Source: Prunella strophiata
Taxonomy: Eukaryota > Chordata > Aves > Passeriformes > Prunellidae
Reading direction: 5' to 3'
NCBI GenBank assembly: GCA_036583965.1
Contig: JAZBQD010000021.1
Coordinates: 16,172,266-16,236,265 of the forward strand
Length of the DNA: 64,000 nt
In this document: positions 53,027-64,000 of the stretch, in pieces
How positions within the stretch are numbered: position 1 is the first letter of the stretch
Layout: each line of letters begins with the position of its first letter
The notes under the pieces: model-generated
Databases searched by the model: none
What the model was told of the DNA's origin: nothing
Seen by the model: only the letters and a program-made list of their open reading frames with translations
Translations under genes and position numbers: made by a program

Positions 53027-55976
53027 CATGTATTTGTTGGACAAACCCATCTGTTTGTCAAACCTGTTGCTAATTTTGCCCAAGGCTACCTCAGATTCTT
53101 GTCCCAAGAGCTGTGTCTGCTTCTTACACATTAAACCACAGTTCCTACAGTGCAGCTCTTCCTGCTGAACTAAGTACTTAAACATATTCTTCTGCTAAAA
53201 TAGGCTGGAAACCTCATGGCCACCCCCTAATGAGGATTTCTGAGCTATGAGTGGCTTGAAGTATCTCACTGCCTGGTTCAGGCTAAACCCCAGAGCAGTA
53301 AAGTCAAATAGAGATAATAAATAATAAGAAGACATTTAAATTAGTAAGCAAAGCTGTACCATTTCTGTAAGGAATTTTTTACCTTCAGATGAGAAAAGCT
53401 GTGAGTTTCCTTCTAATATGCCAAAGAGTGATTTATAAGTGAGAATGCCCATCAGTAGAATTATCTTTCCTCCCCAAAAAATCCCATGGCTGTAAGTCCA
53501 CAGCTCAATATTGGCCAATTTCAGGGCTGCCAGGCACATGTGTCATAACTTGGAGAAGAAACTGGAGAAGCTTTTATCTCTAAGCAAGTGAAAGAATGGA
53601 GATAGATAGAAAAGGGGAAATTGCTGCTGGTTAAGCTAAGATTTTGTTGTTTTATTTTAGTTTGTTAAAGTGAGTTTATAGCTAAACAATAATCCAGATT
53701 TTAAAAAGTGACCAATTAATCCACTATTTTTACAATTCCAATTTTTTGTTTATTGTAGACTATTCTAAGGTGCCTTTCCCAATGTGGCATTCCAGGAGCA
53801 TTCCCAATATCTTGCCATAGTCCCTGTCACATGACAAACCCATCCTTGGCCTTAGGGGCTGACAGTCTGCAAGGCCAGTTTTCTTCCTTCTGCTAAATGA
53901 AATTATTCTGCATTCATACATGATTTACTTTCCCCTTGTGTGTTCTACTTCGGAAGAATTTCAGAAATAAAAGAAAGTCTCATGGTTCAGCAAACCACAA
54001 AACAGGAGAAGTTATAGTCAGGAAAATTTAGTACCTACACAATATGAGTGCATTTTTTCAATCAGTTTTAGTCCTGTCCTTGAGGAACCAGACAAACTAC
54101 AGGCAATTTCTACTTATTTACCTGACTGCAATCCATTAATAAGAGCTCTGTAACTCTCCCTTGCCTACCTGCAGTCTGAGTTTCTCTAATTTGCTGCAGA
54201 GGTGCCCATGCTGATGCACTAATACAAGAAATTCCTGCTTAGATGTAGGTTCATTTCACAGACTGGATTTGAAAAAGGTTGTGGGTTTTAGAAAGGGCAG
54301 CTGTAAAGCCACTGGACTGCTGAAAATACTAAGCACTACTGATATACCAATTATTTGTGACATTTCATACATTGCATCCTCAGTGAAGTCAGCTCTAGGT
54401 AGCTAATGGATAGATTTCTCTTTGCAAAATGGGGATGTTTTACCAGGTTTTTGTGTACCTCCCACCCACAGTGTCTCAGCACATTTCACCTTCTGCTTTG
54501 GGTTAGAACATCAGAAAGCACATTTTAAAGACATCAGATCTTGTTTTCAGCAACTTCTAGTCAAGCTTTTCACCCATTTTCCCTCCCCTGCTGATGTTCT
54601 GTAAGATAAGGCATGAATTTTTTCCTATTGTCACAGTTTTATTACTCAGAAATTTATTTTTAAATGTTCCACTGATCACCATTTCCTGCTGAAGGAGGTA
54701 ATGTTTACTTGCACCATTTGCATTCAAAACACGCAGAGCTACAAGGGGAGAGGAATTTATTCACACACCTCATTACTTCCACCAGATTCCATGTTAGAAA
54801 TTGCTCTGATTTGTGGTTCTTAGATTGAAAGTATCAAATGCCCCCCAAAAAACTCATAAGACCCTTGTGTGTGGAAGCAGCTTCCAGGAATTTCCATAGA
54901 AAGTAGAGGAAAAAAGAGATCCATATTTAGAAGAAGTTCCATTTTACAGTGTCTTTTTTGACTTCTGTAGATCAACTCAAAGACAATATTTACTCAGTGC
55001 CTTGTCGATCAGATAAGCACGAGGAATAATGGACATACAAATATTAAATGTGCATACTGCAAAAAATATCCTTACATGAAAATTTGGCAACTGCTTGAAT
55101 AAACATTAGCATATTCAAATCAGGGCTTTTGTGAGTAAGCTTGCAATCTTCAGCTTCTGTTTCACAAATAACAACAAAAGTGGATGTTTTCTTACAGCAG
55201 AGGAAGGCATTTCAAATAATATTAAGAAATTAAAAGGCGTATTTCCTAAACAAACACACCAGCTCAGACAAATTCTGGTCTTTCCTTCAATACTTATAAG
55301 TATTAATGTTTCTCCAGGAGATAAAGGAATCTAGAAGGTGCTTCATAATTTCATCTCTACTCAGACACCCTTATTGACAGACGTTTCTAATATAGATAAG
55401 AAAGATGGAGCGGATATTAAAGTGAAACATCTTCCATCTCTTCTTTGTTATTCCAGCAGAGATTTACCTCGAGCACTTTTTCTCTGTGCTGGGGAGCTGG
55501 TGTCAGTTATTGCAGGTGCCACCTGTGGTCTGCCTGGGAGGAAGAGGCATTGGTGTGTTAACCCTCCCCAGCAGTGAGGAATCTTATATATTGCTCATTA
55601 TAATAAAAGAATGGGGTTGAGAGTGTCAGTGGAAGGGAGAATATGAGAAAAGAAAAAAAAATCAGAATTATTGCTCAGTAAGCAAATGAAGGAAAATTAA
55701 AAATGTCTCAAGTTATGCATTTTCATTCATATATAAACTGATATTTGCTGTCAGATATAAAATGCTTATAAACAATATATTGCAAGCAAAGGTGGTATTT
55801 CTTTCTTAGTTTTCAGCAGTTTTCTACTGTGGCATCACACCATTTTTTGATGGTAACAAAAACCCCAGTGTAACACAAGTAAACGTGTGAACAAAAGCTT
55901 GCATTTCCTTTGAATTTTTCCATGTATTTAGCTCAAGAGTCCCCCAGCTGAAGCCAGGCTGGTTTGCTCTCTGCTC

Positions 55977-55995
55977 TGGCCATTAGATGGCAGGC
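55977..55995 (+). promoter_or_regulatory. CTCF-like motif
   Basis: TGGCCATTAGATGGCAGGC matches the CTCF consensus TGGCCACYAGRKGGCRS at nearly all positions and is the best CTCF candidate in the window. Orientation is opposite to the candidates at 8.96 and 39.4 kb. Confidence 0.5.
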
Positions 55996-58090
55996 AGCTG
56001 AACGGCCTTTGCTGTGCTCCGTGTCCTTCAGATCAGGAAATCAGCAGGAAAATGCTGCTGCTTCTCTAAATGAGCTCACTTGCCATCCACTGTGATATAC
56101 ACAGCATCCCAAAAGCCTCCAAAGTTCCTTTCCTTCTTTTGACTCCCAAACAGCACATTGCAGCAACCCAAATGCTGCAATAAAACCACAAATCTGCCAT
56201 TCCTTCCTCTATCCCTGACAGTCAGTTGCACTCAACTTTAACAGAAAGCATCATCCCACCCTCCATTCCCCACCATTTGTGCACTCAGGATTAATCTCTG
56301 CAATGAAGTAATTGGTCTCATCTGAACTATGACTGATTTCCCCATGGTAAGATTTCTTAACAGCACAGAAAATGCCTGACGTTGCTCTCCTGGTAAAGAG
56401 CTGTTTAAGCAAGGGAGTACAGCTGCATGCTCAGAGCTTCCTCTTTGGATCAGCACTGTAATATTTGCAAGGGCATTTATCTACCTGTGCCAAACAGACC
56501 TTGTTTTTCATAAGCCAGTGATATCATCTATGCACAACTGCTGACATCAGGAGCACATTTGTAATGCACAGAAACAGATCTGTGTACGGAAACATGTCTT
56601 ACAAATGCAATCCATTCCTGCTCTTCAGACAGCCCCATATGAAAATCCATTTTGTGGTGTAATTGCATTGTTAATCTTCAAAGAATGCCAAACCATTAAT
56701 GGAAAAATGCTCCCCTTTGCCACATTAAAACCAGGACATTTCCAACCAGTGTAATTTGAATGAGGTGTGGCTGGTGGTGTGACTTTCTCAGTGGTGACAG
56801 AGCTGTGAACATGTGCATCAACTCGCCAATATGAGCTATGGATATAGAGTTTCATATAGATTTTGATTACTTATAGCTTCTCTCCTATACAAATGGCCCA
56901 ACCAAAAAATAAAACAACACTTTTGCAGAGTCTTTCACCAGGAGCATCTGCATGGAAGTCCTGCATCCACAGAAGCTGCTGTAAAACAAGCAGGGTCAGT
57001 TTTGTATGGCTTTTTCTGCAGCCCAGCTTCATGATGTGTTTGAATAATGTCACTATGAGGCACAGACAAGTGTAAGGTAACAGGAATCTTTATCTGTGGG
57101 ATATTTTAGAGTATGGACAATGCAAACACACATGCACCTGCATGGATTATATTCCTTTAGGACAGCACTGAAAGCAATGCCAGCTTTTTAAAATGTGGAC
57201 AGGGTAAATTATCTACAGGAACAAATTTACAACAGAGGTAGGAGGCATTATAAAAGTCATAGTGATTTAAAGACCTACAAAAGTTATTATCAACAGACAT
57301 CAACATAATCTGTTAGTCATTCATGAGCTGTATCCTATCCAACAATAAACTTCCAAAAGATTTTCTTTAAAAGTCCAGGACCCTTTGTGATCATCCTAAA
57401 TTCCGAGAAAGAAATGAATGTTTATGTGCTGTTACCTGAAGTATGGAGGGGCATGCTTCAAGTAACATAAAAGGCATAAAAACTGACTTCTAAAATTGTA
57501 TGAGGAAAAGTCCCAACATAATACTTTGCAAAAGACTCTTTCTCCAGTTATGCTTTTGCATTCTGACTTCTCAGAATTCTATTATACAAAAAGTTGTGGG
57601 TTGGTTCACTGTGCCCAGTGCTCTGCAAAGGCAGCCCTTCTCCATAAGGCCCCCATATGGGCAATAAATTGGAGAGGGCCTGAGTGTGTTAAGAAGTGAG
57701 AGGTGGACAGATCCTGTATTGCCCCCTCAAAAACTGGAAAACTCATTTCATATTCCAGCAGCCACGGCACCAGCCGACTCTCAGCTGGTTTGCAAGGGTC
57801 GTTCACCTGTGTGCCTTGCTCGGTTACCACACCAGCTCCATCCTCAAGCACAGCTCAGGAAGAGACAGTGCCCCTGATTCAACACCTTGAGAGTCTGGAT
57901 TTGATGTTCACCCAGACCCCATCCCTCCCTCAGCACAGAACCACACGTCAGATGCACCTTGCCCCCTTGCACACCCACTCAGACAGTGAGCTGGGGATTC
58001 TGCTGTCTGCTGCAGAAACAATTGCTTCTGCATATTAAACTCAAGGGCTGTGCACTACATTATCTTGATCAGAAATTAATACTTTGGCAA

Positions 58091-58150
58091 GCTGGGATTT
58101 GAACATGTGCCCAAGAAGCAGAGACTGCAGCTGCTAGTGCCTAGTCCTGT
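58091..58150 (+). repeat. possible MIR-like fragment
   Basis: GCTGGGATTTGAACATGTG (58091-58109) resembles the GCTGGGATTCGAACCC string of tRNA-derived MIR-type SINEs, followed by loosely similar text to about 58150. Upstream MIR core sequence is not recognisable. Confidence 0.25.
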
Positions 58151-61100
58151 CTACAGGATATTTTGGGGCCTGTCTGCAGTTCAAAGCTTCTTGCACTGTG
58201 CTCTCCAAACAGAGCACAAGGCACACCATGGCCAACCTTGGCACACACCCCTGTCAGCCTCTGGGTGCAGACCTTCCATGTGCTGCCATTATGGAATTAC
58301 ATGTGGAGTTTGCTTATAAATTCTCCTGGTGGGTAATGAATAACACTGCTTTATTTCATTAATGTTCGGAGATTAGGAGGTTTTTTTATGGTTTGTATTC
58401 CACATGCTCTGGAAATAATTTTAACAAATACTACATAAGACTATGTGTGTTTGCTGCACAATAGATATCATCTACTTATGCTATCCTTCAATATACAGAG
58501 GGATAAATATGAATCCCACATGTGGGAAATTGTTAATATTACAGCACACAAGAAATCTTTGTGAATATTCTCGTAATATATTATTCATTACACAAAGTGC
58601 TTGAAGACTGAGAGTTCCCATGACTACGGTATAAAACCAGTTTACTCATAGCATAAACTATGAGCTCAAAAACACGTCCCAACATAAGTTACCACAGAAA
58701 ATCACAACAATGCAGGTTATTGTTCAGTGCAGAATGACTAAACATGAGCAGTAGATGTGATCATCTACAAATATCACACTGTGCTTGGGCCTTATCTCCT
58801 TGGCACTCCTGTATCCCACATTTCCAGACCTAACTCATGCACCACGTTACCTCTACCTCACTAGACTGTTAGTCCTATCCTTGGTTCCTTGAACTGTACA
58901 CCAAGCTTATATTTTAATACCTCATTATTTAGCAGCACTAGGACATTTTAACTTAGCTAAATACACTACTGCACATGTTGCTGAATTGCCCTCAGGAATG
59001 CCAGATCAGTGCTTTACTGTTCAGAAGACATCTGTAATACGAGCCACAATTAGTTTTCAAAAGTCCCTGCGTGACCTTAAAGCCCAAGTTTTTGAATCTG
59101 TTCTAGCATTTTTTTCTACTGTTTTAAAAACCTGACCAGATTTTGAACTTGAAATTTTATGGGCAAAACCATTCCTGGTTTAATTGTGCATCTTCAGTTT
59201 GGCCCAGTTGGATGTGTTAAAACTCTTCATCATCATTATTACACATGTGTTTGAGTTACCACTCCTGTTACCAAACTTTCTACATACTGCCCTTTACAGT
59301 GGCACAAATTATATCAGCAGGATATTAATGTATAATTATCTTCACATAGTCACTCTCTGCCTAGGAGAACACACATTGGCCTGTCACTGAGTTTTGCTCT
59401 AAATTGGTCTAAATTATTTTTGTATGATGTTTTACACATTCAGTGAAATAACGCAAAGACCTCAGGATGGATAAATTCAGTTAAAACGTTTTAAAAGCCA
59501 TTACTCTTAGTTCTAGACTACAAATTATTGATTTAACAATGATTTGATGATGGAGTGCATGAGTTCCTACTACTCCACAAAATAAAATATTCACGCCAGT
59601 GCTGGCCATGTTTTCACCCATGTATCTGAATTATTAAATCTGCAAACACTGTTCTAAAGTAAATGTTCACAACTTCTCTTTCTACACCATCCAGTCTGGA
59701 CCCTATTTCCCTTCCTATGTTTATGGTTTCCTCAATTATTTGGGTTGTTCATTTCTACCATTTTAGCTTTACTGATCACTCTTATTATTACATTAATTTT
59801 TTTCTTGCTACAGTACTTTGATGCATTTCATTCAGATATCCCTTTCTGGCTTTTTTAGAGCATCAGACTTCACCTATTTCCAGGTTTAGCCACATAGCAA
59901 AGTATGAGAAAAGGAAAAATGAAGATAAAAAAATCTCCACACAGGAATACACTGTAAGTATAGAACAGGTAATTGTCAGTACAGCAACCAAATCCTCTTC
60001 AACAAATTCCTTTATCACAAACTTCAAATATAAAGCCATTAATATCCATTAAGAATAAAACTCTAGCACACAGTTCATTCCATCAGGAAAAGTCACTGCC
60101 TTTGACCAGGGTTGTTTTCAGAAACAATGTCCAGCCTTCTGAATCTGCAGAAGGTTCCCCTGAAAGTGGAATCATCCATGTGGTGACAGAGGTTGCACAG
60201 AGGATGTCACCAAGCAAAGCCAGGTGTGAGGAGGGTGGCTGACCACACTTCAAAAACTGTGGACAGCCACTGTGCTTCAAACATGGAACTGCTGTGACTC
60301 CCTCCTCACCCAGAGATGTCCAAGCCACCAAGGGCAAGTCGGTGGCTTGCTGACACCTACTCATTAAACTCAGAACATATTTGGTCTCTGACTTCATTAG
60401 GAGTTGCCTCAAGCCTTAATGGCTTGAAAACAAGGCTTTTAAGCATCTGCTTCTTCCTTAAATTAAAATTTAAAAAGCATCTGAGACATCCAAGAAATTT
60501 TATTCTGAACTGCTTTTAAAAATGAAAAGGAAGTTAGAGGAATATTAATTAGCATTAGAGATGAGGACTTGCAAGGCAATAGCATCATGGTATGGCTTGA
60601 AACTGCTTTATAAGCCCATTGGAAATGAGGTTTCTGACACAAATAGCAGAAAGCTTAAACTTACTGTTCCTTTGCAGCAAACAAAGGAGGACATAAACAA
60701 TGTATTTTGCTTGGTTAATGGATATTATTTTGATAACTGTTTCCATGACCACCAGCTGTGCACTTCTGCCTAACTTCTCTTTCTGCCAGCCTTTTAGGCA
60801 CTAAAATCTTACTTCTGAGCAGGTAGAACCCATCCAAAACTCTCTTTATAAATTGTTACAGCTTTAAAAAAGACTATACAGGTTTGTTGTCATACCAATC
60901 CTTATGCCTTTGGATCATCTCAATGACTAACAGCACCCATTATGACTTTTAAACCTAACAGATGTCAGCTTAGCATCATATTTAGAAGATAATCATGTGT
61001 AACTTATGCTGTAACTAAGTAAATGGAAGTAAACAAGCAGCAAAAGTCACTGCCAGTAAACAGAGCAGACACCTCTTAAAAAAGGTCTGTGGTTTCCAAA

Positions 61101-62518
61101 CTAACTGTCCTTTCATTTTAATCTTTCATAAGTAGCACAGAATAGACCTTTGTTAGTGTGTCTCATACTCACTGTTATGGATCATTAATTATAGTTCTGA
61201 GAAAAATATATAATTTTGAATAGAATTGGCTGAATAATTCATAGCAGTTATACTTGTCTGCAAGTGTCACTGGCAAGTAGATCAGGATCATCATAGCAGT
61301 ATTCATTATTTAAAATTATTTCCCAAATACCTCCTACAGATAGTTCTTGATCTGTAGTTACTTGGAAGCTGTTAGTTGCAAATATTTAAAATTTGTAAGC
61401 TGGGCATTAACAACTTGATATATGGTCAGGAATACACATCTAATTCTTTGCTTGTGTATGCAATTACCATGCCTGCAAAATCACTCAGACATTGTCATGT
61501 GAGCATGGATCTGAACGAATCAGAGTTAGTGCCATGAGCCTTCAGCTCTGACCATGAAATGTGTCCATCAGGCACAAGCCACGTGGTTCCCTCCTGTGTC
61601 AGGATTCTTCTGCTCCATGGACATGCAAAAAGAGCATCTTCCTGCCTGGAAAAGTGTCACAGAGGAGAGGCAGATGGCCAGGATAATACAGAAGCAGCAT
61701 CACGATCCCCTGCATCCAGGAACAATTGGTTTGGGAAACTCATTTTCAGAGATCAGCAGAGAAGGTGAACCACAATGACGGAATCCCGTCTCCTCAAGCA
61801 TGAGGCAGAGAATGAAGTGACTGAAATAGAGACAAACTGTCAGCTGAAATGCCAGTACAAAATCCCAGGGAAAGAGATTTAGCCAGCTTGGCAAAAACAG
61901 GTGTGTTCCAGATGTAGATCTTTCAAAAACTCTTTGCTTATGCAGACAACATCCAAATATTGCAAGAGTTTTAAGCATTTGATGAGCCAGAATCTCGTCA
62001 CAGATGCTCCTCTATAAACCCATCTTCCACCACTGCTCTGAATTCACTACAGCACAAGGGAGATTAGAATGTTTCTGAATAGAGAGAGAACTTCTGCTCC
62101 TTGAGGATCTGTAGGAAACCAGAACTCCTTAGAGGTGTTTCTCAGAATTATTACAATTAAAACAGAGGTCAGACTTCAACATGCATTTGAATGCAAATCA
62201 TACATTCTGCTCAAATTCAGTACAAGGCCTGTTGCCACTGCAGCACTAGGAAGAAAGGTCCCTGTTACTCTAATTCCCTGAAGCCAAGGTCTCAGAGGTC
62301 TAATTTGAGACACAAGTGCAGCACTGAACAAGTAACACGTAGGAACAATTTCCCTAATGTCCACTATTTCTCTTGCCCAGATAGAACAGAACAGAAGGGG
62401 CAACAGGAGCAAAAGGACTGTGGCAAGGAAGCAGTGAAAGAAATAGAATCCCAAGGCAAAAAAGAGGTCAAATTATCTTGACACAGCTCTGAATGTAAAC
62501 TATTGTATCACATATAGG

Positions 62519-62538
62519 CCATGGACTTCAGTGGGCTT
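62519..62538 (+). repeat. possible ancient amniote repeat motif
   Basis: CCATGGACTTCAGTGGGCTT resembles the CATTGACTTCAATGGGCTT string that I recall from old amniote repeats. The flanks do not align by eye. Confidence 0.28.
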
Positions 62539-62565
62539 GGCCAAAAACTGGTGTCACTGATGTCT

Positions 62566-62582
62566 TCTACTAGATGGAGCAG
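62566..62582 (+). promoter_or_regulatory. weak CTCF-like motif
   Basis: TCTACTAGATGGAGCAG keeps the AG-N2-GG core and surrounding bases of a CTCF site, but the first CC pair is CT. It is the weakest of the four candidates. Confidence 0.22.
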
Positions 62583-64000
62583 TGAGCTTCTAAACGTGAG
62601 CACAAACAATTCTGGTGTTGTTAGGGTTGAAAGAAGCATCCACAGTACATCAAGTCAGGAATTGACACTTTTTGTGACAGAAAATCCAAATTATCATTTC
62701 ACATCTATTAACAAGACCTTAGATTAAACTTAGGATGAGCCCCACTAGGAAAAATACTGAAAATACAGATATTTTCTTGTTGTTTTATTAGGTACAGAAT
62801 ACTAAATGGGCTGTCATCCATGTAACTGCTCGGGCACCATTTGCCAGATGTTGTTTGGGTGTCCACAGCAATGTAGTCATATTAAAATGAATGAAACTGT
62901 TTATTTTTGGTGGCTGCTCAGCTATAGCACAGCCTCCACTGAGCATCCTGGCCTGGTGCAGGCTTCCAGCAAGACACAGTTCAGAGATATGAACTGCAGA
63001 TTCCACTTCTTCATTGACCTACAGTACAAGTCAATTACTGGCTTAATATTGCTCAGACATTCATTAAAGCTTGAAGCAGGCAGAATTTCATCTGTTTGAT
63101 TCCTGCTGCTTAAGAGAGTCCAGGGAGAATATTTACAGTTGGTGGGTCATGACCACTTACTTTTGGAGGAAAACCACAGATCATTTCTGCAGTAAACAGT
63201 GTGCTATCCTGATAAGAATTTGCACTAGGGTCAAAATAGAGATATTCTGTTTGAGTCAGTCAGTGGCCAGGTTTTACTGCGGTCTTTGGGAGGGGCTACT
63301 TCTGTTACCATCTGCCTCATTTTATGTATACATTTTGATAACTCCTGGCCTCTGTGGCATCCCTTTCTGTTGTCTACCCCATTAGCTGATGGTCTATTAA
63401 CACCAATTAGGTAAGAAAACTGTTTGGTGGCAAGATAATACCAGTTGATAATTATGTTTTCTTTTAGTAAGTAAAATAGGAAACATTTCATTCTTTGATA
63501 TTAATAAATGGATACGTGTTTAAATGGATTCTCTTTTGTCCATCCATGGTCACTGTGGTTTGTATTTCTGTGGCATGTTAGAGAGATGCCTCAACACTCC
63601 TGATGTGATGCATGGCTGCTGATTCAAATTTGCTAGAAGCTTAAGAGAGTTCTCATCAGGGATTAGCCCAGACGCCATCTGCAACAATTATAAATCATCT
63701 CGATAGGAAAAGGCTGGAGAGTGCATTTAGGAGAATGCAAAGCAAATCAGACTGGGCCAAATGCATCCCTTCTGCTCCTCAGAACCAACTCTCATCTCCA
63801 TATCCACTGTGGCTGCTCAGCTCCTTCAGCTCTGCCAACCTGGACCTGCTGCTGCTCTCTCCTTGCCAGAGAGGCATTAAGTATTGATTTTTAGAGTACA
63901 TCTTACGAAATGTATGTGCTGTTCTGTGTCCAGCCACTGTGACTGCACACAAGTAATTAACTGCATAACAGAGCTGATGTCTATCTGCTGTGGTTTGTAT

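Larger units (their letters stand above)
52872..64000. other. noncoding sequence, no gene recognised
   Basis: About 11 kb with only chance-length frames (up to 111 codons, 57703-58038). A G+C-richer patch at 57590-58050 has open frames in several registers on both strands, but none matches a known protein and no splice framing is evident. Other contents are the two CTCF-like motifs, an EBF-like palindrome at 53.0 kb and a possible MIR-like string at 58.09 kb. Confidence 0.75.

Noticed and set aside
57686..58038. Overlapping open frames in a G+C-richer patch
   Set aside because: Several frames on both strands are open at once, which reflects local composition with few stop codons rather than coding constraint.
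63302..63325. Additional CTCF-like string on the minus strand (GGCAGATGG)
   Set aside because: The obligatory CC pair upstream of the AG is absent. A similar string at about 63675 fails for the same reason.
1..64000. Prokaryotic or viral origin of the window
   Set aside because: No dense coding, no operons and no ribosome-binding sites. Long noncoding AT-rich stretches, microsatellites and a CR1 remnant point to a vertebrate nuclear genome.

Overview
This window reads as vertebrate nuclear DNA, most probably avian, and it holds no protein-coding gene that I can support. It is A+T-rich and CpG-poor, rich in homopolymer A/T tracts, and carries stop codons in all six frames. The longest open frame is 184 codons (31885-32439, minus), and none of the longer frames resembles a protein I know. 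I saw no rRNA, tRNA, operon, ribosome-binding-site pattern or CRISPR array. The bird assignment rests mainly on a decayed CR1 LINE reverse-transcriptase fragment at about 37.6-37.8 kb, the very low density of recognisable interspersed repeats, and an ancient amniote MIR-type repeat at 32.3-32.5 kb. A passerine is possible but unproven.

Layout. 1-10 kb is featureless intergenic or intronic sequence with A-tracts near 0.4 and 3.6 kb and a CTCF-like motif near 8.96 kb. At 10.1-10.7, 17.05-17.5 and 20.3-20.7 kb there are unique, AT-rich, homeodomain-motif-rich blocks that look like conserved noncoding (enhancer-type) DNA. Between and after these, 20.7-32 kb is plain noncoding sequence with one possible old repeat near 21.3 kb. 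32.3 kb has the MIR-like repeat and 37.6 kb the CR1 remnant. 41.5-41.7 kb holds a candidate retroposed insert (30-A tail, 9-bp flanking repeat). 42.99-43.17 kb is a pentanucleotide tandem repeat of (CCCAG)n type. 43.8-45.1 kb is the most enhancer-like block, and similar DNA continues with gaps to about 48 kb. 52.8 kb has a (TA)18 microsatellite. 53-64 kb is again ordinary noncoding DNA with two CTCF-like motifs.

The most plausible reading is a gene desert or a very large intron with several possible distal regulatory elements. Motif-based regulatory calls were made by eye and carry low confidence. Conservation, repeat-library searches and chromatin data would decide them. I did not find an undescribed multi-gene system here. 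The items most worth a second look are the switch-like pentamer repeat, the poly(A) insert with flanking direct repeats, the AT-rich element with inverted GATA sites around TAATTA, and the cluster of competing inverted repeats near 15.6 kb.
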